Positions 46,843 through 58,829 of a stretch of 64,000 nucleotides of DNA are shown piece after piece. The DNA lies in the NCBI GenBank assembly GCA_026075535.2, contig AP026540.1, forward strand, positions 5,952,001-6,016,000, read 5' to 3'. Position numbers and translations under genes: made by a program. The notes beneath the pieces are model-generated. The model did not search any database and was not told the DNA's origin. It saw only the letters and a list, made by a program, of their open reading frames with translations. Numbering within the stretch: position 1 is the stretch's first letter; each line of letters starts with the position of its first letter. This DNA comes from Tricholoma matsutake. Taxonomy: Eukaryota > Basidiomycota > Agaricomycetes > Agaricales > Tricholomataceae.

Positions 46843-49800
46843 TCACATATGACCAAAGTCACTGACTTGAATGCGACGTGGTGCAGCAGTGTGTCGTTGG
46901 TGGAACTCGTTGACCAACCGAGGGGCGTTCACATCGGACTCCTTGACCCATGAGTTCTCCTCATACCCATAACCCTTCCAGTGTACCAAATACTGGAGCT
47001 TCCCTCAACATAACCGGCTGTCCAAGATTGACTTGACTTCATACTGGGGTTCTCCCTCCACGACTGTAGGTGGCGGTGATGGTCGTGAACGGCATCCTGG
47101 AAAAGGATCTGAGGGAGCTGGAAGGAGTTTCACAACGTGGAAGACTGGGTGAAGTCTAGCCATGGAGGCTGGTAGGCATAGACGATAGGCATGTGTTCCA
47201 ATGCACTTGACAATGGGGAAAGGTCCCAGGAAGTGATGGGAGAGTTTTTTGGATGGACGGGTAGTGGAGATGTCACTGGAGTCAAGATAAACTCGATCAC
47301 CAACCTTGTACTGCGGCGTTGGAGAGTGGCGTTGATTGTAGAAACGTGCCATGTCGTCCTTTGCCTTCACCAAGGCCGCCTTTGCTTCCTCCAAACTGTC
47401 CCTCATGCGTTCCATGAACTCATTCACTGTCTCAATATGTGAGGGGGCTTGGTGAGGTTCAAATCCCATGCGTGGATGCCATCCAGTGTCCAAGAAGAAG
47501 GGGGTTTGTTGAGTGGAAGCATGGACATGATTGTTGTATCTGAACTCGGCCAGGGGAAGGAGATCGTCCCAATCGTCCTGGTGTTCATTGATGAAGACAC
47601 GGATGTATTGCTCCAACTCCTGGTTGACTTGTTCAGTCTGGCCATCAGTTTGTGGGTGATAAGCAGTTGAAGCGAGGAGTTTGATACCCAGAAGTTGGTA
47701 CAGCTCACAAGTGAACTCTGCTATGAACTGAGGGCCACAGTCGGAAAGGAAGGCGCCAGGGAGTCCATGTAATTTCCAGACATGGTGAAGATAGAGGCGG
47801 GCAGCACCCAGGGCACTGACAGTGGTGTGAGTGGGAATGAAGTGAGCGTGTTTCCCTGCGGAATCAACTGTGCACATCACTGCATCAAACCCGTTCGACT
47901 CTGGCAACTCCACCACAAAGTCGACACTGACAACATCCCAACAACTTTCTGGGACAGGGAGAGGGTGTAGCTCACCAATGGGTTTGCGACGAGGAATCTT
48001 GGTGCATAAGCAAAGGTCACAAGTATGACAATACTGACCAATGAGCCATGACATCTGCAGCCACCAATAATTCCGTGAGGTGAGCTCCAAGGTCTTCCAG
48101 CATCCAGGGTGACCAGCAATCCGTGAGTCGTGGTGTTGGGATATGATACGTCGATGAAGGTCTGGGTTGTTGGGTACATAGATGTGATCCTGGAAATACA
48201 ACAAGTCCTCCTTTTCAGCCCACTCTGCCGCACGTAAGGAGAGGGTAGATCCCTTCCTCAGTTCCTTAACAGCTCGGGCCATGACATCCTCGTATAAACC
48301 ACTACAGTTTGCACGACAGATGTCACGTAGGATGTCCCGCTCCTCGCCCTGGGGTGCGATACCTTCCAATGCCCGGATTGTAAACAGGTTTGGCTGCAAC
48401 AACACAATGTCTTGATTGTCATCACCACCATCCCCATGATCCGCATGTTGGGAGAGGGCATCAGTCTTCCCCATGCTGCGACCTGGACAGTGGTGCAAGG
48501 AGAAGTCAAACCTGGATAGATACAGGGACCAACGAGCTTGACGATGGTTCAATTTCTTGGCCATCATAAAGTACTCGAGATTCTTGTGATCCATCCAAAT
48601 TTCCACCTTGTGTAGGGCACCCTCGAGGAAGTGTCGCCACTCCTCAAGCGCACGCATTATCACCAACATCTCCTTGTCATGGATCTCATAGTTTCATTCC
48701 ACAGGACTAAGGCTTTTGGAGTAGAATGCAACAGGATGCCACTTCTGGTCCTCCGGAGACTGCTGAGACAACATGGCACCCGTCACAAAGTCAGAACTGT
48801 CAGCTTCTACACGAAAAGGGTGCAAATCGTCAGCAAAGGTAAGGATGGGAGCGGAAGTGACCATCTCTTTAAGCTTTTCGAATGCCTCCTGCTGTGCATT
48901 GTCCCACCACCATGCCTCCTTGCCAGTCAAGTCAAACAGTGGTCATGCGTGATGTGAGAAATCCTTGATAAAACGCCGGTAGAAATTGATGAAGCCTAAA
49001 AAGGACTGCACCTCTTTCTTGTTTGTGGGCGTTGGCCATGCCGTGACCCCATTCACCTTGACTGGATCCATCTCTACCTGGCCCTCCGAGATAATCAGGC
49101 CGAGGTACTCGATCTTGATCTTCTCAAACTCGCACTTGTCCTGGCAAAGGTAGAGTTTGTACTGTCAAAGTCAGTCCAAGACGAGGTGCGTAATGCGACG
49201 ATGCTCTTCCACTGTGCGAGTGAAGATGAGGATATCATCGAGGTAGATACAGATGACGCCCTCGAGGATGAGGTCGTGGAAGATGTCGTTCATCATGGTC
49301 TGGAAGGTGGCAGGACTATTAGTAAGGCCAAAGAACATGACGAGCAGTTCAAAAAGACCATGGTTGGTACGAAAGGCTGCCTTCCACTCATCTCCCTTCT
49401 TTATCCTCACATTATTGTAACCACAACAGACGTCAAGTTTGGTGAAGTATCGCGCTCCACAGAGTTGGTTCACAAGTTTGGAGATGAGAGGTAGCAGGTA
49501 GCGATTTTTGACCGTGATGTCATTGAGCCTTCTATAGTCTTGAACTGGACAAAGTGAGCCATCCTTCTTCTTGACAAAGAAAAAGGGAGAGGCCATGGGC
49601 GATTTGGATGGTCAAATACGTCCAGAGGTTAGGTGTTCGTTGATGAATTGGTTGAGCTGTCACTGTTCCTCAGGAGAAAGAGGATAGACCTTGCAGGAGG
49701 AAGGGGTTGCACTGGGGATGAGTTCGATGGCGTGATCCCACAGCTTGCGTGCAGGGAGAGAATTGAATGATTCCTTGGAGAACACGTCCTCAAACTCATG

Positions 49801-50715
49801 AAGATGAGGGAGTAAGGAGTCAGTAGAGGATTTAGCAGTATTGTTTTTGTGGAAGGCCTCAGCAAGGCGCTGGGATATGTTCAATGTAGCACACACCTCA
49901 TGCGATGGACGAATTGCAGTGTAGAAAATCCGATCCCCTTCCTCAACTTCCTCTGCTTCCTCCTCATCATCATCTGAGTCTGGTATCAGATCAGGAACCC
50001 CCTCCAACTCCACATCAGGCAGAGGTAGGGGTCCAGCATGACACTTCTGAGTGCGTCGTACCGAGGCCCTTTGTCTATGGCGCTCTTGTCTGGCTTCCGT
50101 GAAACAGGTGCGACAGCTGGATGGACATCGGCTCATGGTGACCTCCCCAGTACGCCAGTTAACATCTGGGTTATGGTCTCGAAGCCATGGATAGCCCAAA
50201 ATCACCTTCTGCTTCCCTAACTGAGTGACAGCAAAAAGTGTACGCTCACTATGATCTTTGTAACGGAGGACCAGGTCCACAACCTCTCGGATGGCACCAG
50301 CTTCATTTGGGGATCCATCCACATTATAAACAGGTATCAGATGCGAGAGCGAGCGAGTATTCAGGCGATGTTGTCATGTGAGGTCAGCGTCAATGAAGAG
50401 ACCAGTAGCACCAGAGTCTAGGAGCACAGAGACACCAAGTATCTGTCCAGTGTCGGTAGTCTGTAGTTCGATCGCCAGGTTCAAGGAGTGTGCAGAGGGA
50501 GTGGATGCAACAATATATTTGTGTGGTAGTTTGCACTCCCATGATTTAATTTTGGGGCATGAGGTAGAGGTAGAGAGAGGAGGGGCAGGTACATCTTCAC
50601 CCGACTTCGAAGGTTCAGAGAGGGGAATAGTCATGAAATCAGATTCATTCTCCAGGGATTCAACTGACAAAACTTCAAAGTGGTTATGGACAGGCAACGA
50701 GGGCATATGATTCAC
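46843..50715 (-). pseudogene. element V-b pol (PR-RT-RNaseH-IN-chromodomain)
   Basis: Protease SVLLDSGATGLFIDADL has an intact [54 protein letters not shown] (intact). RNase H: FRVEADSSDFVTG, IWMDHKNLEYF. Integrase: HHDSRIAGHPG, CDLCLC, VDFVVELP, SDCGPQF, HPQTDGQTEQVNQE (DDE intact). The tail has VYLDSSDISTTRPSKKL, a GPFPIV block and a chromodomain-like [16 protein letters not shown]. Eight in-frame stops, all TGA, each at an expected arginine; otherwise one frame throughout. Confidence 0.92.
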
Positions 50716-51963
50716 TCGCTGTGAATAGAAAAATCCTGCTCCTCTACACCCTCTAATTTGACCTCCTCTGCAACCTGACCCTTCACTTCCTCAACATCTA
50801 CAAGTGCCAACAGGTCCTGGAGGAGTTCATCTCGCCCCTCGGGGGTGAGCATGCAGATATCCTGACAATGGGGGCATGCTCCAGCCATATGTCCAGTTTC
50901 CCCACAGCGGTAGCAGAGGTTTAACCTGCATGCGCGGCTATGGGCTGCATCGACATCCATTGGTACCGGAACATTGACGGCCGGTGCAGGAGTTTGACAG
51001 ACGGGAATAGGGTTGCGTTGGGGAAGGGTTCGATTGAAGATGTGAGATGTAGGAGTGGTAGTTGGAGCCCGGAATGCAGCATTGAACGCCGCATTTGTGA
51101 GTCGGTTCTCATCACAGAGGGAAGCAGCTTCATACCAAGCATAGATATCATCGTCCGCCAGACATCCTTCCAACATCTGGGCAATCTGGTCCTGAATCTC
51201 CTGGTTGAGGCCTCGTCGGAACTTCACCACCACTGGTAGCCCACCCCCATATCCTGCCATGTCCACCAAGTCCTTAAACTCATCGATATAATCATCCACA
51301 GATTGACGTGCCTGGTGGTATGAGGATGACTCAAGTCGTGTCACTGCTCAGTGGCGCTCATTGAGGGGACAAAAGTGGCATACAAACTCTGCTCAAAAGT
51401 CACCCCAAGTGGAGAAAGGTAGGGAACCAAGTTCTTTGGTTTGTCGCAGAATACGGTCCACGTAGAGATAGGCACGCTCAGATTTCATGTATGTGAAGGC
51501 CCAATAAATTTTTGCAGCTTCATCGACAAATTGATGCGACTGGAGACTGATATACAACTCACAGGAGTTAAGGAATGCACGTCCCTGTGCACGCGCACCA
51601 TTAAATTTGGCAGGGGGGGGACGGTTTGATCTGGGTGCGCTCCTTGGGCGTGTTTGGCGATGTGTCATTGTTGGGTGCACTTGGAGTCGTAATGGGGGAA
51701 ATATTAGTTGTGGAGCTGGTCTGAAGTGTTCTGACGAAGTTTTTGATCATAGATTTAAGCAAATCAATTTGTGCGCATATTCCGGTAACATCGCTTTCAA
51801 GCGCGTCAAGGCATTCTGATGCGTCCATAGCGCTAGGGGGCACATTTGGCAAAAATGGCAGCGTAATAAAGGCAAGACTATCTGGAACAGTGTGTAGGGA
51901 CTCTGTGGAGCTTTGGGAAGCATTGTTCAGTCCATACCTGCCCATCTTGGGCAGTGCATTCAC
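50712..51963 (-). pseudogene. element V-b gag
   Basis: Gag begins near MGRYGLNNASQSST, has a helix (CAQIDLLKSMIKNFV), the capsid-like region (FLNSCELYISLQ; YWAFTYMKSERAYLYVD; DYIDEFKDLVDMAGY) and a canonical zinc knuckle CYRCGETGHMAGAC (CX2CX4HX4C). It ends four bases into the pol start, an overlapping gag/pol arrangement. Defects: a frameshift at a run of G/C near 51612 and two TGA codons (near 51391 and 51345) at likely arginines. Confidence 0.88.
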
Positions 51964-52295
51964 GATTTTCGGGCCTTAGGGGAGAGTTTTCTACTATAAG
52001 GGCAACCTCAGCCTCTAGCAAAGGGAAATCCAAAGTTAAAATTATGCTACATAATACAGGGATTGGGGGCGCACCTAGCAAAGGGAAATCCAAAGAGAAA
52101 ACTCTAAAGATCCCTTTGCCAGTGCCCAGTATATGTGAAAACTGCAAAAATCAAATAATAACTAAAAATAGAAAAGGCGGAGATAGGCTGATCAAGGCTG
52201 CTGCATGACGTAATACCAAGGGGTAGATGTCGGAAGGGTACTCCGTCTCTAAATATAAAACTGTCAACATGCACAAATGTGATAGAAAGGGAAAT

Positions 52296-52507
52296 TGGAA
52301 GGAAGTGTAGGCTTCCAACACTCAAGGATACAAGGAATGAGATGAAGGTAGTATGGATTCAAGAGATGATAAGTAATACAATCAATCGTACGATAATCAT
52401 AACATCGCTGCACGTGATATACAAGTGACCGTGATGATGCGTGCTTGTGACGTACAGGGTAAGAAGGTATGGGTAGAAGGTGTGAATGTAAGAGGGAATC
52501 TCTTACA
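52296..52507 (-). mobile_element. 3' LTR of Gypsy element VI
   Basis: 212 bp; minus strand TGTAAGAGATTCCC to CACTTCCTTCCA. By eye identical to 57726-57937. The adjacent polypurine-like tract on the minus strand is GACACTGAGGGAG. Confidence 0.95.
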
Positions 52508-52530
52508 CTCCCTCAGTGTCTAAAAAATTA

Positions 52531-55500
52531 TCACAATTGAGGAGCTGAAGTTTCCCAGGAAGCGAGAGCCTCGGTGTCTAGTAGCTCTGATCGCGGTAAC
52601 CAAAGATCGGACTCGGGCCCGTATCCCATCCATCGCACAAGGTATTGTCTTCCCTGTCCTCGTGGTCATTCATCGAGAATGCGGTCGATGAAATATTCGG
52701 AAGATCTGTTTTCGGTGATGATAGGTCCTGGACGTTCGAGTTCTCGTGAGGGGAAAAGCAGGGCATCATTCTCGTGATGTGGCTGCAGTTGTGACACATG
52801 AAATACAGGGACTTGCTTTGATGAAGCCGGCAGGAGCAGCTTGTATGTAGAGGTGTCCGGAAATGCTTCTAGAATTTCGTATGGGCCATCCCACCTTGCC
52901 ATAAATTTGGCAACTCGTCCATCTTTAGCTTGCATGTACTCTCTCCTACGTTTCGCTGTCGTGAGCATGACACGATTTCCTACCTGGAACGCAGGTTCAG
53001 GCAGTCGGTCCTTATTTGCTTGGTGAGCTGGCGGCGAGCATGCAGTCCCGCGCCGCACGCACATCGTTATCGATCGATTCAATCAGGTTTCTCGCTTGTG
53101 ATTCCATCGGTTGTTCAGTGTCGCTGTTCTCCGTGGTAGAGGACTGGTTATTGCCAAGCAAGGGGGGTAGTAATCGTGGTGAACGGCCTGTCTTAAGGAT
53201 GAAAGGCGAAAAACCTGTGGACGCGTTGATGGTGTTCATGATATCAAAGCGGACTTTAGGCAAGGAACGAGCCCAACCCTTCTGGTTTCGTTTGACATGG
53301 TAGCGCAAACATTGGACAACGGTCTTGTTCGTGCGCTCTGACGCGCCGTCAGTCTCTGGGTGGTATGCTGTCGATAGTTTGTGTTTGATCCCCGAAAGTT
53401 TCATAAGAGCTTGCCAGAATTTTGAAATGAAAAGTTTATCCCTGTCGCTGATAATCTCGAGTGGGCATCCATTCTTGCAGTACCACTTGTTGAAAAAGAG
53501 GTTGGCGAATTCCTCGGCACCCATCTTGGTTGAGCATGGGGCAAGTTGAATGTCGGCACCGAGACGATCTGTCATGGTGACGATTTGATCAAAACTGTCA
53601 TCCAGGGGTAGTGGGCCGATGAAGTCGATGGCGACCGAGTCAAAATGGTGTTCAGGTATAGGAAGGGGGTGAAGGGGGCCTGGGGTCTTGTGTGTCCTTG
53701 ATTTGTTACGTTGGCATTCTGTACACGCGGGGACGTAGGTGTTCAGCAGGTCTTTTCTCATATTTGGCCAGTAGAACTCGTTTCGCAGTGAGCCATATGT
53801 TTTCTCGCCTCCGAAGTGACCGAGATGATCATGAGCCAGGCAGAATAAATTTTCCCACAGATCAAGGTATCTGGGGATTATTAGATGGGAGCCGACGAAT
53901 AATAAGCCATTTCGTAGCTTGATGTCAAGTTTCTTATCGAGTACTCCACGTTTCCAGTCTTCCAGTATACTCGAACACCAGCTGTCGTGAGAATACCCTT
54001 TCCGTATGTTTTTGAACCATGTCGGGTCGCTATCAATGGTGAATGTAGCCGTGATTGGTATAGGATCTGTTGTGGACTCTGGGAACTGGGACAGTGCGTC
54101 TGCGACAGTGTTATCCTCGCCTTTGATATATGTAATTGTATGCTCATATTGTGATAAATATTCCATCCATCGTGCTTGGCGCAGCGAGAGATCCTTCTGG
54201 GAGTCGAAGTTTTGAAGGGTCTTGTGGTTGGTGTAAATGTAGATGTGTGTGCCGAGTAGGTCTGCTCGCCATTTTGTGATTGCGCGCATGATGCTCAGTA
54301 GCTCTTGTTCGTGTACCGGGTAGTGTAATTTGGGGCCTTTCAGTTGCCGGCTTTCGAAAGCTACAGGCCTTGATGTCTCCCATTTTTCGCCAAAAGAAAG
54401 GACAGCGCCTGTACGCCGTTTGCTGGCATCGCAGGTAACAAAGATTTTGTTAGTTCCCGGGTTTTGGTGATCAATAGACGTGAGGCAATCCCTACTGAGG
54501 ACCAGTCTTTTAATTGCTTCGAATGCGGGCTGATGATCTGGAGTCCAGGAGGGGAAGTTGGAGTTGCATTCTTTTTTTGTTAACGGGGTGAGGATAGTGG
54601 TGTGTTCTGCAAGGCTGGGAAGGAAGGTGCTGATGTAGCGTACGAGACCAAGGAATTGTTGTACCTGTTTGGCGGAGGTCGGCGCTGGCCACCTCATTAT
54701 ACGTTCTACTTTGGAGCCGTCTGCTTCGATACCCCTAGCTGAGATATGATGACCAAGGAAATCGATTTCAGTGTTGAATAGTTGCGACTTCTTCAGTGAG
54801 CAGTCCGCAGCGCCTCTAGAACGCGTGCTACGTTAGCTCGATGTTCTGCCAGGGAAGATGACCAAATGATTATGTCGTCCAAGTATACGTGGCAAATTTT
54901 TCCGATGAGGTCCGACAATGCCAGAGTGACACGTCGTTGGTGTGTTGCTGGTGAATTTCTTAAGCCCATGGGCATCACGACCCATTCCCAGAGTCCGAAA
55001 GGCATAAGTGTTGCTGTGTACTTCACATGGTCGGGGTGTACAAGTGTCTGGAAGAATGAATTCGTCATGTCAATTTTACCCCAAATTTTTCCTTTCGAGC
55101 AGTCGGCAAGAATGTTGTCGATCCGGGGGAGTGGATAGTGGTCAGGTACCGTGACATTGTTGAGTTTACGGTAGTCGTTTACCCATCGGGGAAGTACTGT
55201 GAGGTCTGCCTTTGGGATGATGAAAGAAGGGGATGCATAAGGAGATGATGAGGGACGGATGCGGCCCGCGGCGATGTGTTGTTCAATGAGCGTTTTCCAT
55301 CCATCTCGGTATTTACGTGGACAAGAATAAGCGTGTCCTACCGAGATCGGGAGTCCTGGCTTGATTTCAATATGGTGATAGACGTTTGTCAGGAGGTCTT
55401 TGGCGTGGGGGATGTCACTTGGGAAACGGTCACTGAAGGTCGCTTTGTACTTGGCATCTAACGACAGAAGAATGCGTTGACCTGCTAGTTGTTCGATACG

Positions 55501-57156
55501 AGTATGGATGGCCGCAATGAGATTAGGAGATGAGGTAGTGTGTGCGTTGAAATCAAAACGTGCAGGGTTTTCATCAAAGAGGTTCAACAGTTCGCAATGT
55601 ACAAGTTGTCGTAGGGAACGGGTTCTCGCTTGTCCCTGCTTGATGCTAGCTGCTTCCGCCTTCCTCCGTTGATGGGGGGAACTTCGAGGTTTACAAGGTG
55701 ACGGTGGAGAAGGGTTAAGAAGATCGTAGTTGGTATCTTTCGCTATCGCAGTTCTGAGCTCAGCATCTACCACAATTTTATTCTTTGTGAGGAAGTCAAG
55801 GCCTAAAATGAGGTCCATATGGAGGTGGGGGCAAATGATTGCATTTACTACACGTGATTTCCATGAGGCGTCTTGCAATTGGAGGTGTATTTTACAGTAT
55901 TCATCTAAAACTTTGAAATTGTCTGAGTCTTTCTTTCTTTCTACAAATGCGCCAGAAACTGAAAAAGTCTTGAAAAGCTTGCGTCGTGGGAGGCACATCA
56001 TGTCGGCGAAGTCAGAGGAAATCAGCACTGGTGTGGAACCATGGTCAATAAGTGCTCGGATCGGAGTTGGCGCACACGTCGTGGGCACATCAATGCAGCA
56101 GGTCCACCAGAGGTGGTTGGGTAGGGAAAAATCATAGGGAACATACTCATCAATTTCATCATCGCCCAGTTCCACTCCGCTGTCATCACTGTCTTCACCA
56201 AAAACTGCGGCGACCATCGTCGCGCCTTGTTTCTTTTCGAATTCGGCTTTGGCTTTCAGGGCGTTGGCAAGTGTGACGTTCTTGCATGCTTCAAGGGAGG
56301 GGCGTTTGTAGGGTCCTAGGGTGCAATTCGGAGAGACGTGTCCCACATAAAAGATTCGGCAACGGAAACAGCCGCGGTGAGCTTTGAGGAGATCATGTTC
56401 AGCTTGGGTTAGTTTTGGTGTTTCCGTGCTGGTGTTGGCCGAGGATGTGGCGGCGGAGGTGTTTGAGGATGCCGGGGCACTCAAGTTCATGGTCTTGATA
56501 ACGGAAGAGTTTCGTAAGACTCCACGCTGTTTGGGTGCTACTTGGCTGCTATCCATAGCGATCTTGAGCCACTCCGCTCGCTTGTTCTCAAGCTCGACAT
56601 CGAGGAGATGAACTCGCTCAATCCACGAGTCAAGGTCAATTATCTTGTCGAGGTCGAGGTGGGTGTTACTGGCGTCATAGGAGATTTTGAGCGTGGGAGA
56701 CAATCTAGGGACGAAGTGTGCATGTAACTTATCTTCTTCGATGTGATATCCAGACTTGGCGATCCCAAGCTCGGTGTTCGCTTCGCGAACTGATTTGGTC
56801 CAGGCTAGGAAAGGGCTGACGCCCTGCATACTGATCTGAGTTGCTATGAGGTCATCTTGCCAGTTGCGGGGAAGAAACTTCTTCTTGAATTCAAGCAAGA
56901 ACTGGGGAAAGGATAGTGTGAGGAGACGAGCTTGGTTGGCGTTTATCCATGATTGGATGCCAGAGCCTTCGAAATTGTAGATAATAGACATTACACGATC
57001 TGCCTCTGCAATTGATTTGTGTTGAAAAAATCGGCGGCAAGAGTTTTCGAAAACGCGCATGGCCGCAATGGTCACGCATCCTGCGGATAGAACTGGGGTG
57101 TGGCTGGCAGACTGTTGTTGGACCGTCGCGGCAGCATAAGGGATCTCGGTAGTCAT
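52531..57156 (-). pseudogene. element VI gag-pol
   Basis: ATG at 57156 (MTTEIPYAAATV); the frame is open upstream to 57438 without ATG. Gag has a zinc knuckle CFRCRIFYVGHVSPNC. Protease: IRALIDHGSTPVLIS. RT: RIRPSSSPYASPSFIIPKA and YLDDIIIWSS intact. RNase H: VTCDASKRRTG. Integrase has H-H-C-C and DDE intact (IDFIGPLP, SDRDKLF, GASERTNKT). The chromodomain ends QYLVRWMGYGPESDLW. Three defects: a short deletion after RT at about 54795 (the LYCNP segment of relatives is lost), a frameshift near 53050, and a TGA near 52666 at an expected arginine. Confidence 0.92.
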
Positions 57157-57725
57157 TTTACGTGCTTGTTGGCAGTTAAGGAGGAGGGGGCGGGGTTGCA
57201 GTTCGGAATCTGAAGAGTCTGTGTCTGGGGCGAGGGAGGTTGAGTGAACAGGGACAGCTAAACGGGTGTCAGGCGGCGAGGGAGTGAGCGGGGGCAGGGA
57301 ACTAGATGAGCTGAGTGGGGGGGTAACAGGGCGTTGGGTGCGTGCATGGCTACGGGTAGTGAGTGGGCAGGCTGAGGAGGGTTTTCGAGACAGTTTGGGA
57401 CGTATACGTTGTGTGGGCAAGATGGGGAGGAAGTGCAAGCGTGGGGAGTGATGCGTCGCTTAGATTTTACAGTTTATATATCACGAAGAAGTGGGTCTTT
57501 TGCTGATGTGTACGTCTGGTTTCAGTTGTTGTGAGTCTTTTGTGAGCGATGACGTGGGGTGGAGGAGGCGTAATGACATATTTCAAGGTAGACAATCCGG
57601 GCAGGTATGGGAGAAGCAGTGAAAATGATGTCGCAATGGTGATAAGGTGGCAAGAGGTTCTATTGGGAGAAAAGATAACTGGTTGTTCTAATTGCCCTGC
57701 GATAACATTCGTCTCAAAAAAAAAG

Positions 57726-57937
57726 TGGAAGGAAGTGTAGGCTTCCAACACTCAAGGATACAAGGAATGAGATGAAGGTAGTATGGATTCAAGAGATGAT
57801 AAGTAATACAATCAATCGTACGATAATCATAACATCGCTGCACGTGATATACAAGTGACCGTGATGATGCGTGCTTGTGACGTACAGGGTAAGAAGGTAT
57901 GGGTAGAAGGTGTGAATGTAAGAGGGAATCTCTTACA
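57726..57937 (-). mobile_element. 5' LTR of Gypsy element VI
   Basis: 212 bp copy. On the minus strand the LTR is followed directly by CTTTTTTTTTGAGACG, the same run of T found after the 5' LTR of element IIIa, with no TGG primer-binding site. Confidence 0.95.
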
Positions 57938-58069
57938 GAAATTAGCAATAAAATAAGGGGAAAATCATAGAAAATGAAGAATAGAAGGAAACGAGGCGAG
58001 AAAAAATATAGGACGAACATAAAAAATAGGAGAAACACATGGGACACCCTCTAGTCCCCTTACAGATCC

Positions 58070-58829
58070 TAAGTTACTACAGATCAGTAGCTGTGACATG
58101 ATAGGATCATGTCAACTAATATGTGACATACTGTGGGAAGGTTAGGTGAGGTGAAATGGTCACACACTGGCCTATCATAAACATGTACAAGCAATACACC
58201 AGAAGGGGAAAGTTGTGGCCTCAGTAGGCAGGGGATACACCACTGGGGTACATCCTACAAAGAAATAATATACATTAAAAAAGGTGTGTATCAGAGTCTC
58301 TTTGTAATAACTGCTGTAGAGCTTTTGATTTTTCTGTAAAAAGAATTGTCACATGTCACAAAAAGTAAAATACCTCATTCAATTGTATCACCTTCTATCT
58401 TCACCTGGCTTCTCATACCTGTAGGTTACAGTAGAGTATCTGGCTGTTCAAACATAAGTTACACATATAACATGTAAAGTCTTGGATCTCTTGTTTAAAT
58501 GAAGCTATATTAGTTAATTGTCACATCACCTCTGGGGCTCCCAAGTATATGTGATGTGACAGGGCAGGGGAATCCCACATTATTGGGACTGGCCCAAATG
58601 TAACCTGGGGCTGCCCACAGCAGTTGGACCTCCCCAAGGTATACTTGGTCCAAATATAGTTCTGTGGGGCAGACCGAACTGCCTTTTGGGGCTTCCCAAT
58701 GGGATGTCCAGGCCTAAGCATGGGGAGGACCATGGAGCTTGGAACTATCCCCTGGTCTTAGGCCTACTTAGGGTAGTCTTTCTTGGTGGGACAATCTACC
58801 CTAAGTAGGGAGTCAGGGGTGGTTGCCTG
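58070..58829. other. KDZ element interior, no gene, several short palindromes
   Basis: No supported ORF. Contains inverted pairs AGGCCTAAG/CTTAGGCCT (58710-58718; 58757-58765) and CCTACTTAGGGTAG/CTACCCTAAGTAGG (58763-58776; 58796-58809), and a palindromic centre CCAAGTATACTTGG-like near 58635. Possibly a small MITE. Confidence 0.4.

Larger units (their letters stand above)
52296..57937 (-). mobile_element. Ty3/Gypsy element VI, youngest insertion
   Basis: 5,642 bp with identical 212 bp LTRs and a perfect 5-bp duplication GAAAT (52291-52295 and 57938-57942), inserted in the 5' LTR of V-b. One gag-pol reading frame fills most of it. Internal sequence keeps many more CpGs than neighbouring elements. 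Same lineage as I and II. Confidence 0.96.
46379..58064 (-). mobile_element. Ty3/Gypsy element V-b with nested element VI
   Basis: Bracketed by the 5-bp duplication GATCC (46374-46378 and 58065-58069). LTRs of 423 bp; after removing element VI and its duplication the element is 6,039 bp. Gene order on the minus strand: gag (50712-51963), protease/RT/RNase H/integrase/chromodomain (46843-50715). The size and LTR length are near what I recall for marY1 of Tricholoma matsutake. It interrupts the KDZ element. Confidence 0.93.
51995..58064 (-). mobile_element. 5' LTR of V-b, split by element VI
   Basis: The LTR lies in two pieces, 51995-52295 and 57943-58064 (with GAAAT duplicated at 57938-57942), which together restore 423 bp. 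The base after the LTR on the minus strand starts GTAGAAAACTC, not a TGG primer-binding site. Confidence 0.93.
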
